A stretch of 13,860 bases of DNA from an uncultured Eubacteriales bacterium. GTDB taxonomy: Bacteria; Bacillota; Clostridia; Oscillospirales; CAG-272. The position numbers and the translations under genes were made by a program. Numbering within the stretch: position 1 is the stretch's first letter; every line of letters begins with the position of its first letter. The stretch spans positions 1 through 13,860 of the forward strand of contig URPL01000037.1 in assembly GCA_900549725.1 (NCBI GenBank), written 5' to 3'. Of the stretch, positions 1 through 7,437 are shown piece by piece. The notes beneath the pieces are model-generated. The model was not told where the DNA came from. It ran no database searches and saw only the letters and a program-made list of their open reading frames with translations.

Positions 1-53
1 AAAAACCCACTTGCTTCATTTTACATGGATTTTACGAAAGCCTGCATGCCGAT

Positions 54-83
54 TTGACATAAATTTTATATACTCTTTACAGT
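54..83 (+). promoter_or_regulatory. Possible sigma-A promoter of the Na/Pi cotransporter gene
   Basis: A perfect -35 hexamer TTGACA lies at 54-59. The best -10 at legal spacing is TACAGT at 78-83 (18-bp spacer, 4 of 6 matches). A better-looking TATACT at 69-74 is too close to this -35. If 78-83 is used, the transcript would start near 90, right at the ribosome site. The -35 is clear and the -10 is uncertain. No Pho-box-like direct repeat was seen. Confidence 0.4.
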
Positions 84-106
84 AAAATAAGGAGTGTATG
101 CAACGA

Positions 107-1849
107 ATGGACATTTTCAATTTTCTCACCATGCTCGGCGGACTTTGCCTGTTTCTGTTCGGCATGAACATCATGGGGCAGGCGCTGGAGCGCAGAGCCG
201 GCAGCGGGCTGAAAAACATCCTTGCCCGCCTGACGCAAAGCAAGGCGGCAGGGCTTTTGACCGGGCTTGGGGTCACCTCCGTGATCCAAAGCTCCTCTGC
301 AACCACCGTCATGGTTGTGGGCTTTGTCAATTCCGGGCTGATGAGCCTGAGCCAATCCATTTATGTCATCATGGGCGCCAACATCGGCACCACCGTCACC
401 GCATGGATCTTAAGCCTTGCGGGCATTGACAGCGGGAACATGTGGGTGCGCCTGCTTAAGCCCTCCTCGTTCACACCGCTTTTGGCGCTGTTTGGCATTG
501 TGCTGTATCTGTTCTGCAAAAAAGATAAGCAGAAGGACACGGGCATGATCCTGCTCGGCTTTGCAACGCTGATGTTCGGCATGGAAACCATGTCCGGCGC
601 GGTCTCCGGGCTGTCCGGAGTTCCCGCATTCCGCGAGCTGTTCCTCATGTTCACAAACCCGATTCTCGGCGTTTTGGTCGGCGCGCTGCTCACTGCGATC
701 ATTCAGTCCAGCTCCGCCTCCGTCGGTATTTTGCAGGCGCTTGCCTCCACGGGCGCCGTTTCCTATGCCGCCGCGATTCCGATCATCATGGGGCAGAATA
801 TCGGCACCTGCGCAACCGCGCTGATCTCCTCCGTCGGCACCAACAAAAATGCAAAACGCGCCGCTTTGGTGCATCTCTCCTTTAATGTCATCGGCACAGC
901 CGTCTGGCTCACGGTTTATTGCATCATCAAGGCAATTTTCCGCCCCGCACTGCTCACCGATTCCATTTCCCTGCTTGGTATCGCCGTAGTCCACTCCGTG
1001 TTCAATGTGCTCTGCACGCTCTTGATGCTGCCGTTTGGCTCTTTGCTGGAAAAGCTCGTCTGCCGCCTCGTGCCCGATCCCAAACGCCCCGAAAAGGAAA
1101 ACGAGCTGGATGAGCGCCTGATCGTCACCCCTGCGCTGGCGCTTGCCCAGGCCAAAGCCGTTACGCTGAAAATGGCGCAGACCGCAACAAAAGCACTGTG
1201 CGATGCCGTGCGCACCTTTCCATCTACCGACGGGATCTCGGCAAAAGCCATCCGCGATGCGGAAACGGAATGCGACCGCTATGAGGATATCATCGGCACC
1301 TATCTGATCAAGGTCAGCGCCGCAAAGCTCGGAAAAGAGGAAAGCGAGGAGGTCACCCTGCTGCTTAAAGTCATCGGCGATTATGAGCGCATTTCCGACC
1401 ACGCGGTGAACCTTTTGGAATCCGCAGAAGAGCTGCAGGAAAAAAAGCTGCAGCTCAGCGCCGAAGCCATGCGGGAATTCGGAGTGCTGCGCGACGCGGT
1501 AACGGAAACGCTTTCGCTTTCCGAAAAAGCCTTCGAAACGCTCAATACCGAAACCGCAGCCATGGTGGAGCCGCTTGAGCAGGTCATCGACGGGCTGAAG
1601 GAGCAGCTGCGCACGCGCCATATTCTCCGCATGAAAGAAGGCAAATGCTCCGCGGAGGTCGGCTTTGTCTTTTCCGATGTGCTCACAAATCTGGAGCGCG
1701 TCAGCGACCATTGCTCCAACATTGCGGGATGCGTGCTTGACAATGCCAAGCACAATCTCAATATGCACGAAACGCTGCGCCTGGCGCGCGAGCAAAGCCC
1801 GCTCTACCGCGAGTATTTCAATACCTATTGCGAAAAATACGCCGTTTGA
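107..1849 (+). CDS. Na/Pi cotransporter family protein with C-terminal PhoU-like domain
   Basis: Membrane protein of the Na+/phosphate symporter (NptA/SLC34-related) family, expected to import phosphate with sodium. Counting from the upstream ATG at 98, two inverted transport repeats are visible, each with a QSSS signature (residues about 64-67 and 203-206) followed by a G(A/Q)NIGT motif (about 93-98 and 232-237). Several hydrophobic helices follow up to about residue 320. The soluble remainder (about 345-575) is helical with repeated E-R-x-S-D-H motifs, the mark of tandem PhoU-like repeats. This arrangement and length (580 aa) are usual for the bacterial family. Start: AAGGAG at 89-94 sits only 3 nt from ATG 98 and 12 nt from ATG 107. 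I prefer 107 because family members normally begin with the M-x-I-F-N segment; 98 would add three residues. It stands alone, with no pho or pst genes beside it. Confidence 0.9.
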   Translation: MDIFNFLTMLGGLCLFLFGMNIMGQALERRAGSGLKNILARLTQSKAAGLLTGLGVTSVIQSSSATTVMVVGFVNSGLMSLSQSIYVIMGANIGTTVTAWILSLAGIDSGNMWVRLLKPSSFTPLLALFGIVLYLFCKKDKQKDTGMILLGFATLMFGMETMSGAVSGLSGVPAFRELFLMFTNPILGVLVGALLTAIIQSSSASVGILQALASTGAVSYAAAIPIIMGQNIGTCATALISSVGTNKNAKRAALVHLSFNVIGTAVWLTVYCIIKAIFRPALLTDSISLLGIAVVHSVFNVLCTLLMLPFGSLLEKLVCRLVPDPKRPEKENELDERLIVTPALALAQAKAVTLKMAQTATKALCDAVRTFPSTDGISAKAIRDAETECDRYEDIIGTYLIKVSAAKLGKEESEEVTLLLKVIGDYERISDHAVNLLESAEELQEKKLQLSAEAMREFGVLRDAVTETLSLSEKAFETLNTETAAMVEPLEQVIDGLKEQLRTRHILRMKEGKCSAEVGFVFSDVLTNLERVSDHCSNIAGCVLDNAKHNLNMHETLRLAREQSPLYREYFNTYCEKYAV

Positions 1850-1870
1850 GCATTCCCTGCCTTAAAAATT

Positions 1871-1911
1871 TTCCCTGTCTGCCGTGTGGCGGACAGGGAA
1901 TTTTTCTTTTT
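1871..1911 (+). terminator. Strong intrinsic terminator, probably bidirectional
   Basis: A 13-bp stem (1871-1883 with 1888-1900, one G-T pair, loop GTGT) is followed by TTTTTCTTTTT at 1901-1911. It lies just after the cotransporter stop. On the minus strand the same stem is followed by AATTTTTAAGG, so it can also end the converging small gene that stops at 1910. Confidence 0.9.
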
Positions 1912-2280
1912 ACGGTTGGCTCAAAAACTTATATTCTTTTGTAAGTCCTTCATATTTGTCCGTCAAAAAGCGTTGCTTTTCGGTCGGCAGCCATTGCATG
2001 CCGGCGCAAAGCCGGCCGTTCTCTCCTTTTGCCGTATACACAGCATAGTCAGCTTCATCAATTCCGGAAAAACAATCAAAAAATGCGTCGCGCAGCACTC
2101 TATACTCCGTCTCAAACTCCGCATTATACTCCGCCTCGGTTTCGCTGCCGAAATTGATATGGTAATTCAAAGTACTGTCAAACAGCGTCAGCAAAACAAA
2201 ATGTCATTTTCCGTCAGCGCTTCTTCGGCAACCGTCTCCGCTGAATTTTCATAAAAGCGTTTGACAAATGTCAAAATGAC
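1910..2280 (-). pseudogene. Small unknown protein gene with one frame break
   Basis: I do not recognise this protein. The downstream part (2194 to 1910) encodes about 94 acidic, helical residues ending in SQP. Directly upstream, a second frame carries coding-like sequence (about 2280 to 2191) that ends TENDILFC-stop at 2188-2190. The two join smoothly if one T is added in the ATTTTGTTTTGC stretch near 2193-2200, giving ...NDILFLLTLFDST... . The break is therefore either a real frameshift or a base-calling error in a T run. Neither piece has a good start with a ribosome site: 2194 would need TTG with no Shine-Dalgarno, and upstream candidates are TTG at 2274 or 2394. The true 5' end is uncertain, and I have cut it at the point where coding character becomes visible. 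It has its own promoter (2429-2457), separate from the aromatic operon. Composition is more AT-rich than the operon. Confidence 0.45.
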
Positions 2281-2404
2281 CGGGCGCTTGTTTCGGTATT
2301 TGAAATCCGCAGCCGTTTTGTTTGCCGTGTGCCCATCGGTGCAGCGCTGCGCTTTTCCTTGCAGCGGGCTGCGTTTTCCGGTTGTTTTTTGCAAACTTTT
2401 GTCG

Positions 2405-2427
2405 AAATATCCCAAAATAGGATATTT
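2405..2427. promoter_or_regulatory. Operator-like palindrome at a transcription start
   Basis: A perfect 8-bp inverted repeat (AAATATCC at 2405-2412, GGATATTT at 2420-2427, 7-nt spacer) begins immediately after the -10 box of the minus-strand promoter and covers the expected start site. This placement is typical of a repressor operator. Its protein partner is unknown. It could also fold weakly in RNA, but the AT-rich arms make that unlikely to matter. Confidence 0.45.
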
Positions 2428-2428
2428 T

Positions 2429-2457
2429 ATCATAACAAAGAAACAAAACCTTGTCAA
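2429..2457 (-). promoter_or_regulatory. Near-consensus sigma-A promoter of the small minus-strand gene
   Basis: Read on the minus strand, a perfect TTGACA (2457-2452) is followed after exactly 17 bp by TATGAT (2434-2429, 5 of 6 matches). Transcription would start around 2420-2422, inside the palindrome at 2405-2427. The promoter sits just downstream of the operon terminator, so the small gene is an independent unit. Confidence 0.75.
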
Positions 2458-2474
2458 CAGAAACTCGGCGGCGC

Positions 2475-2507
2475 AAAAAAGAGCCGCAAACTTGTAGTTT
2501 GCGGCTC
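2475..2507 (-). terminator. Intrinsic terminator of the aromatic operon
   Basis: A perfect 11-bp stem (2507-2497 with 2491-2481, 5-nt loop) is followed on the minus strand by six T (2480-2475). It lies about 105 nt past the aroF stop codon. No other hairpin with a T tail was found between aroF and this point. Confidence 0.88.
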
Positions 2508-2612
2508 CCGACAGTTGTGCGGCGCGGCGCTTTGTTTCTGCACGGATGCAGTTGTTTTCAGAGAAAAAATGCGCCGATACCCTTTGGAAAGCGGTTTTGT
2601 CGGTTACATTGC

Positions 2613-3647
2613 TTACAGCAGCTCGCAGAGATCCAGAATCAGGCGCTCCGTTTTTTCAATGCCCAGGCACGGATCGGTGATGGATTGCCCGTAGGTGCGG
2701 TTTGGTGAGATCTTCTGCGCACCGTCCACAAGATAGCTTTCAATCATCAGCCCTTTCACAAGACGCCGCAGCGACGGATTATATCGGCAGGAATGCAAAA
2801 TTTCATGGCTGATACGAATCTGCTCCAGATATTGCTTGCCGGAATTGGAATGGTTGGTATCTATGATAACGGCGGGATTTTGAAGCCCTGTTTTTTCATA
2901 TTCTTCGCTCAGACGCACAAGGTCCTCATAATGATAATTGGGAAAATGCTTGCCGTAGGCATCCGTATAGCCGCGCAGAATCGTGTGCGCCAGGGGATTG
3001 CCCTTGGTTTGCACCTCCCAGCCGCGATAAATGAACATGTGCTCATGCTGCGCCGCAGTGACAGCGTTCATCATTACGGAAAAATCGCCGCTTGTCGGAT
3101 TTTTCATGCCGACGGGAATACAAAGCCCGCTTGCCGTGAGCCGATGCTGCTGGTTTTCCACCGAGCGCGCCCCCACAGCCACATAGGAAAGCAAATCGTC
3201 AAGATAGCGGTGATTTTCGGGATACAGCATCTCATCCGCGCAGGTAAAGCCCGTTTGGCTCACGGCTGCCGCATGCAGCTGGCGAATGGCAATGATGCCG
3301 CGCAGCATATCCGGGTCCTTATTCGGGTCGGGATAGTGCAGCATGCCCTTATAGCCGCCGCCCGTGGTGCGGGGCTTGTTGGTGTAGATGCGCGGAATGA
3401 TCAGAATCTTATCCTTAACCTTCTCCGCAATTTCCCGCAGGCGCGCGATATACTCCAGCACGCTGTCTGCGCTGTCTGCGGAGCAGGGTCCGATAATCAG
3501 CAGAAATTTATTGCTTTTGCCCGTAAAAACATCCGCAATTTCCGCATCTCTTTCTTGCTTGATCCGGCGCATTTCCTCCGTGATAGGAAAGCGCTCCTTA
3601 AGCTCCTTCGGTATGGTGAGTTTTTCGATGAATTCCATGTTTTGCAT
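2613..3647 (-). CDS. aroF: 3-deoxy-7-phosphoheptulonate synthase (type I, AroF/G/H family)
   Basis: Cytoplasmic enzyme that joins PEP and erythrose-4-phosphate to DAHP, the entry step of the shikimate pathway. The 344-aa length fits the AroG/F/H group. Visible motifs: IGPCS with the metal-binding Cys55, a KPRTTGGGYKG substrate loop (91-101), VGARSVENQQHR (158-169), PVGMKNPTSG (178-187), the metal His266 in DTNHSNSGK, and Glu303 in MIES. There is no fused chorismate mutase domain. Feedback control, if any, would come from the catalytic barrel and the N-terminal extension, as in E. coli; which amino acid inhibits it cannot be read from the sequence. Start: ATG 3647 has GAGG 8 nt upstream; the next Met at 3638 is too far from it. 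It is the last gene of the operon, 26 nt after tyrA. The symbol aroF versus aroG or aroH is a convention here. Confidence 0.95.
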   Translation of the reverse strand: MQNMEFIEKLTIPKELKERFPITEEMRRIKQERDAEIADVFTGKSNKFLLIIGPCSADSADSVLEYIARLREIAEKVKDKILIIPRIYTNKPRTTGGGYKGMLHYPDPNKDPDMLRGIIAIRQLHAAAVSQTGFTCADEMLYPENHRYLDDLLSYVAVGARSVENQQHRLTASGLCIPVGMKNPTSGDFSVMMNAVTAAQHEHMFIYRGWEVQTKGNPLAHTILRGYTDAYGKHFPNYHYEDLVRLSEEYEKTGLQNPAVIIDTNHSNSGKQYLEQIRISHEILHSCRYNPSLRRLVKGLMIESYLVDGAQKISPNRTYGQSITDPCLGIEKTERLILDLCELL

Positions 3648-3673
3648 TGGTTCTACCTCTTTTTTTGACCCGG

Positions 3674-4534
3674 TTACTTCGTTTTATCAAATATTTTCCG
3701 CCGCTCGGTAGAGCGTTTCATTTTCTCGCGCAGCGCTGCGCGGTCGTCCTGCTCGATGGTGCGGCGCAGCGAGGCAAGCTCTGCCTCAAAGGCGCGCATC
3801 TGACGCAGAAGCGGCTCCTTGTTCAGCAAAAACAGCTCCGACCACAGCGCATCGTTGATTTTGGCGATACGCGTCAGATCGCGGAAGGAATCGCCCGTAT
3901 ACTCTGCCAGCTCGTCGCTTTGGTTGCAGTTCATCAGCGAAATTGCAATGCAATGCGTCAGCTGCGATAAAAAGCCGATCATCTCATCATGCGCCCCCGG
4001 GCTGAGCATGCTGATGCGCCCAAACCCGAGCAGCCGCCCAAGGCTCTCGCAGATCTCGATGGCATGCTGCGTGTTTTTTTCCGTGGGAACGATAATATAA
4101 TTGGCATCGCGGAAAATACTGTCGTCGCTGTTGCGCACGCCGCTGCTCTCGCGCCCCGCCATAGGGTGCGCCGCGATAAATTCCACATCCGCGCGCAGGC
4201 TGTCCTGCACGGCATACACCACGGCGCATTTCACTCCGGTCACATCGCTCAGAATCGTTCCGGGAGAAAACAGGTGCTGATAGGTCTTAATCCAATCGAC
4301 CAGATCATGCGGATACAAAGCGAAAATCACAAGATCCGCCTCCCCGACAAGCGCCGGGTCAACCGCGGTGGAGCCCGCGTCAATCATGCCTTTTTCCAAT
4401 GCATACTCAAGATCGCTTTGTTCCTTTGTGATCGCGGTGACCCGAAAACCGTTGCGATGCAGCGCCATGGCATAGGAGCCGCCGATGAGCCCGAGCCCGA
4501 CGATCAAAATCGTTTTATCATGAATCAATTTCAT
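3674..4534 (-). CDS. tyrA: Prephenate dehydrogenase
   Basis: Oxidatively decarboxylates prephenate to 4-hydroxyphenylpyruvate, the tyrosine branch, using NAD(P)+. The 286-aa protein opens with a Rossmann fold (GLGLIGGSYA, residues 13-22). It then shows the family motifs HPMAGRESSG (123-132), QLTH (191-194) and SFRDLTRIA (216-224). It ends in a charged helical tail with no ACT domain, so classical tyrosine inhibition through ACT is not expected. Start: I use ATG 4534 (MKLIHDK...), preceded by GGAGG at 8 nt. An upstream ATG at 4609 would add 25 residues with no ribosome site, inside the aroA end. The gene overlaps aroA by 17 nt, which suggests coupled translation. Confidence 0.93.
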   Translation of the reverse strand: MKLIHDKTILIVGLGLIGGSYAMALHRNGFRVTAITKEQSDLEYALEKGMIDAGSTAVDPALVGEADLVIFALYPHDLVDWIKTYQHLFSPGTILSDVTGVKCAVVYAVQDSLRADVEFIAAHPMAGRESSGVRNSDDSIFRDANYIIVPTEKNTQHAIEICESLGRLLGFGRISMLSPGAHDEMIGFLSQLTHCIAISLMNCNQSDELAEYTGDSFRDLTRIAKINDALWSELFLLNKEPLLRQMRAFEAELASLRRTIEQDDRAALREKMKRSTERRKIFDKTK

Positions 4535-5723
4535 CTGCTTTTCCTCCGAGCGCCCGCAGCTTTTCAAAGAAATCGGGCATGCTTTTTGCGACCGCCTCCG
4601 CGCCTTCAATCTCCCCGCCGCATACGGTGCATAAAACGCTGAGCGCCATCACAACGCGATGATCGTTATGCCCGCTCAAAACCCGGCGCGGCGCATGAAA
4701 CCGCGCGCAGCGGATCGTGACGCGATCCTCTTCCGCATCAAATTCCGCACCGAAGGCGGCAAGCTCTTCGCGCATGGTCTCAATGCGGTCGCTTTCTTTA
4801 TAGCGCAGACGGCGCGTTCCCGTAAATTCTCCGTAGCCGCGATAGGCTGCAAGCGCGAATAATACCGGCCCGAGATCCGGGCACCCGGAAAGATCCGCCC
4901 GCAGGGGAACGCGGTTCCAAAGCGCCTGTATCGCACGGTCCGGCTGCAAGGAATCCGGCGCAAGCCCGGTTACCCTCACATCGCCCCCGAAGGCGTTGAG
5001 CACCTTGAAAAACGCTGCGCCCGACCAGTCCCCCTGTGCCGTGCATTCTCCCGGCGAATGCAGCGCGCCCTGCACCGTGATCTTTTCTGCGTCGATTTTC
5101 ACCAAAACGCCGAAGCGCGCGAGCACCTGCGCCGTCATTTGCAGATATGCCGCGCTTTGCAGCGGGCGCGTGACAAAAATCTCGCTTTTTCCGCCGTCCG
5201 CCGCCGCGCGAAAGCACAGCCCGCTGAAAAACTGGCTGCTGCTGCCGCCGTCCGCAGCGCAGCCGTTCACGCAAAGCGCACCGCCCACGCGCAGCGCCGT
5301 ATCTCCGGCGCGCTCAAAGCACAGCCCCTGCTCTTTAGCAATGGATTCATACACCGCAAGCGGGCGGGAGAGCAGCGTTTTTGAGCCGCAAAGCAGCGCC
5401 GTGCCGTCCTCACGCATGCAAAGCGGCAGCAAAAAGCGCAGGGTGCTCCCGCTTTCTCCGCAAGGCAGGCAAATCTCCCCACCCTTTTTTTCGCGCGGCA
5501 TGCCCCGCACGGTGCAATCCTGCCCGCAAACCGAAATTTCAGCTCCCATAGCGCAAAGGCACGCAACGGTAGCCTCAATATCGCGGGAGGGGTAAAAGCC
5601 GCGAATCACGGTTTGCTCTCCCGCGCAGAGCGCCGCGGCGATCAGCAGCCGATGCACATCGCTTTTGGAAGGCGGCGCCGCAACGGTGCCCGCCGTTTTG
5701 CCGGCGCCGATTCGCACGCGCAT
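4518..5723 (-). CDS. aroA: 3-phosphoshikimate 1-carboxyvinyltransferase (EPSP synthase)
   Basis: Transfers the enolpyruvyl group of PEP to shikimate-3-phosphate, the glyphosate-target step. The 401-aa protein is slightly shorter than the E. coli enzyme. Motifs in order: PPSKSDVHR with Lys20 and Arg25, CGESGSTLRFL (88-98) where PEP and glyphosate bind, SSQFFSGL (162-169), the catalytic Asp283 in CPDLGP, KESDR (309-313), NDHR (353-356) and Lys380 before MPDFF. The PEP loop reads GESGST instead of the GNAGTA of class I enzymes, so glyphosate sensitivity should not be assumed. Start: ATG 5723 shares one base with the aroQ stop (TGATG), with GGAGG 10 nt upstream. The 3' end overlaps tyrA. Confidence 0.95.
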   Translation of the reverse strand: MRVRIGAGKTAGTVAAPPSKSDVHRLLIAAALCAGEQTVIRGFYPSRDIEATVACLCAMGAEISVCGQDCTVRGMPREKKGGEICLPCGESGSTLRFLLPLCMREDGTALLCGSKTLLSRPLAVYESIAKEQGLCFERAGDTALRVGGALCVNGCAADGGSSSQFFSGLCFRAAADGGKSEIFVTRPLQSAAYLQMTAQVLARFGVLVKIDAEKITVQGALHSPGECTAQGDWSGAAFFKVLNAFGGDVRVTGLAPDSLQPDRAIQALWNRVPLRADLSGCPDLGPVLFALAAYRGYGEFTGTRRLRYKESDRIETMREELAAFGAEFDAEEDRVTIRCARFHAPRRVLSGHNDHRVVMALSVLCTVCGGEIEGAEAVAKSMPDFFEKLRALGGKADEIDS

Positions 5724-6166
5724 CAGCTTTTTTCCTCCCCAAGGCGGGCAATGAGGAGGTCCACCGCTTCCTCATATCCCTTTGTGCCGTGCCCCGCGAT
5801 CGTGGCAATACAAGCGGGGCGGATATAGCTTTGGCGGCGGAACGGCTCGCGGCTGTTCACATCGGAGATATGCACCTCCACCGTCGGAATACCGACCGCC
5901 CGCAGCGCATCCAAAAGCGCTATGGAGGTATGCGTATACGCGCCGGGGTTGAACACAATTCCGTCCGCCTTGCCGTATGCCTGCTGAATGGCATCCACCA
6001 AATCGCCCTCATGGTTGGATTGGAAGCACTCGGCATCCGCTCCGCGCGCCGCACAGTAGCGCACAAGCCCCTCGATGAGCGCCGCATAGGTCGTTGTGCC
6101 GTAGTGCTGCGGCTCACGCATGCCGAGCAGATTCAGATTCGGCCCGTTTAAAATCAAAATTTTCAT
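5723..6166 (-). CDS. aroQ: 3-dehydroquinate dehydratase, type II
   Basis: Dehydrates 3-dehydroquinate to 3-dehydroshikimate by the anti-elimination (type II) route; active forms are usually dodecamers. At 147 aa it has the normal family length. Motifs: NGPNLNLLG (7-15), Arg17 and the catalytic Tyr22 in the flexible lid, FQSNHEGD (48-55), FNPGAYTHTS (72-81), and EVHIS with the catalytic-pair His99, followed by SREPFRR (105-111). Start: I use ATG 6166, with AGAGG 9 nt upstream and the classic MKILILNGPN opening. An ATG at 6298 would add 44 basic residues read out of frame from the aroE-aroK 3' end and is rejected. The aroE-aroK stop (6183) is 16 nt upstream, and the stop codon touches the aroA start. 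Confidence 0.95.
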   Translation of the reverse strand: MKILILNGPNLNLLGMREPQHYGTTTYAALIEGLVRYCAARGADAECFQSNHEGDLVDAIQQAYGKADGIVFNPGAYTHTSIALLDALRAVGIPTVEVHISDVNSREPFRRQSYIRPACIATIAGHGTKGYEEAVDLLIARLGEEKS

Positions 6167-6182
6167 GCTTTTTATCCTCTGT

Positions 6183-7436
6183 TCATTCCGCCGCAGCGAC
6201 CAGCGCGGCAAGCGCCCCGGCGTTTTCCTTTGCCGTTTTGCCGCCCGTTTGCAGCATTTTGTCGGCTGCCGCGCGATAGAGCGGCTCCCGCTCGGCATAG
6301 CGCGCCTCCAAGGCGGCGCGGTCGCTGCTCAGGGGGCGATCCTCCGTGGGGCGGATCTCGCAAAGCGGTCGATCCAAAAAGACCAAAAGCCCCCGCTCGC
6401 GCAGCATTTCGATATTTTCTTTTCTTGTCACAACGCCGCCGCCCGTTGCAATCACGGCGCCCTCTGCGCGGCGCGCACGGGCATTGATCACGGCGCTTTC
6501 CGCCGCGCGGAACGCTTCTTCTCCCCTTTGCCGCAAAAATACATCCGGCTTGACGCCGTATTCGCTCAGAAACAGCGCATCCGTATCGAGAAAAACACGC
6601 CCCGTTTGCCGCGCAAGCATCCGCCCCAGCGTTGTTTTTCCGCTGCCGGGCATGCCGATGAGCACGGTATTTCTCTTTTGCAATAATATCGCTTTGTAAA
6701 CCGCCTCTGCCTTTGCAGAGTCAATCGTTTCTCCCAAAAACAGCTCTGCCGCCGCTGCAGCCTGAAAGACCAGCATTCTCAGCCCCCCCGCGGCTGCCGC
6801 GCCCTGCGTCTGCGCGTTTTGCACAAGGCGCGTGCGCAGCGGGTTATAAACCGCATCCGCAACGACCTTCAGGCGGCAAAGCCCCGCGTCCGCAAGGGAA
6901 AGCGGCGTCTTTTCCTCCTGCGGAAACATGCCGCAGGGCGTTGTATTGATCAAAACGGAGGCATCCGCATGCGCTGTGAGAGAAGCATATTCCAAAGCGC
7001 CTTCTTTTGCCGTGCGGCTGACGCGCAAAACGGTTTTTGCGCCCATGTCCCGCAAAAGCGTCGCCGCCGTCCGGGAGGTGCCGCCCGTACCGAGAATCAG
7101 GCATTTTTCGCCGGAAATTTGCGCGCCCAGATGCAAAAGCAGGCAGCTCATGCCGAAATAATCGGTGTTATATCCGTAAAGCTTTCCGCCGCGATTGACC
7201 ACGGTGTTCACGGCGCCGATGGCTGCCGCCGTTTTATCCACAACATCCAAAAGCGGAAGCACCGCCGTTTTATACGGAATGGTGACGTTGATCGCGCGGA
7301 ACGCGCGCTGCCTCAGAAACGGCTTCAGCTCCTGCGGCTGCAGCTCGTGCAGCTCATAACGATAGCCGCCCAGCGCCTCGTGAATCGGGGCGGAAAAGCT
7401 GTGCCCCAGCGGCAGCCCGATCAGACCGTATTCCAT
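6183..7436 (-). CDS. aroE-aroK: Fused shikimate dehydrogenase-shikimate kinase
   Basis: One 417-aa chain carries two consecutive pathway steps. Residues 1 to about 255 are shikimate dehydrogenase (NADPH): GLPLGHSFSAP with the substrate Ser pair, NVTIPYK with catalytic Lys56, GAVNT (74-78), YNTD with Asp92, the GTGGTSRTA dinucleotide loop (116-124), and the AGGLRMLVFQ helix with Gln225. Residues about 257-417 are shikimate kinase: Walker A GMPGSGKTT (261-269), DTD (284-286), EEAFR with Arg310, the TGGG triad (331-334), and lid Arg367 in EDRPL. All key residues of both halves are present, so both should be active. The reading frame is continuous across the junction, with only a short helical link. 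Start: ATG 7436 lies one base after the aroC stop, with GGGAGG 6 nt upstream. The longer ORF from 7550 reads through aroC and is rejected. Confidence 0.94.
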   Translation of the reverse strand: MEYGLIGLPLGHSFSAPIHEALGGYRYELHELQPQELKPFLRQRAFRAINVTIPYKTAVLPLLDVVDKTAAAIGAVNTVVNRGGKLYGYNTDYFGMSCLLLHLGAQISGEKCLILGTGGTSRTAATLLRDMGAKTVLRVSRTAKEGALEYASLTAHADASVLINTTPCGMFPQEEKTPLSLADAGLCRLKVVADAVYNPLRTRLVQNAQTQGAAAAGGLRMLVFQAAAAAELFLGETIDSAKAEAVYKAILLQKRNTVLIGMPGSGKTTLGRMLARQTGRVFLDTDALFLSEYGVKPDVFLRQRGEEAFRAAESAVINARARRAEGAVIATGGGVVTRKENIEMLRERGLLVFLDRPLCEIRPTEDRPLSSDRAALEARYAEREPLYRAAADKMLQTGGKTAKENAGALAALVAAAE

Positions 7437-7437
7437 C

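Noticed and set aside
410..1795. Long minus-strand ORF of 461 codons
   Set aside because: It is the mirror frame of the cotransporter gene. Its Cys-, His- and Gly-rich composition shows no domain, and the plus strand has clear family motifs.
2260..2275. Inverted repeat TTTGACA-AA-TGTCAAA
   Set aside because: It looks like an operator but lies inside the coding-like part of the small gene with no -10 at proper distance; probably chance.
6167..6298. 44-residue N-terminal extension of AroQ
   Set aside because: Basic, low-complexity residues come from an alternative frame of the kinase domain; the ribosome site and family opening point to 6166.
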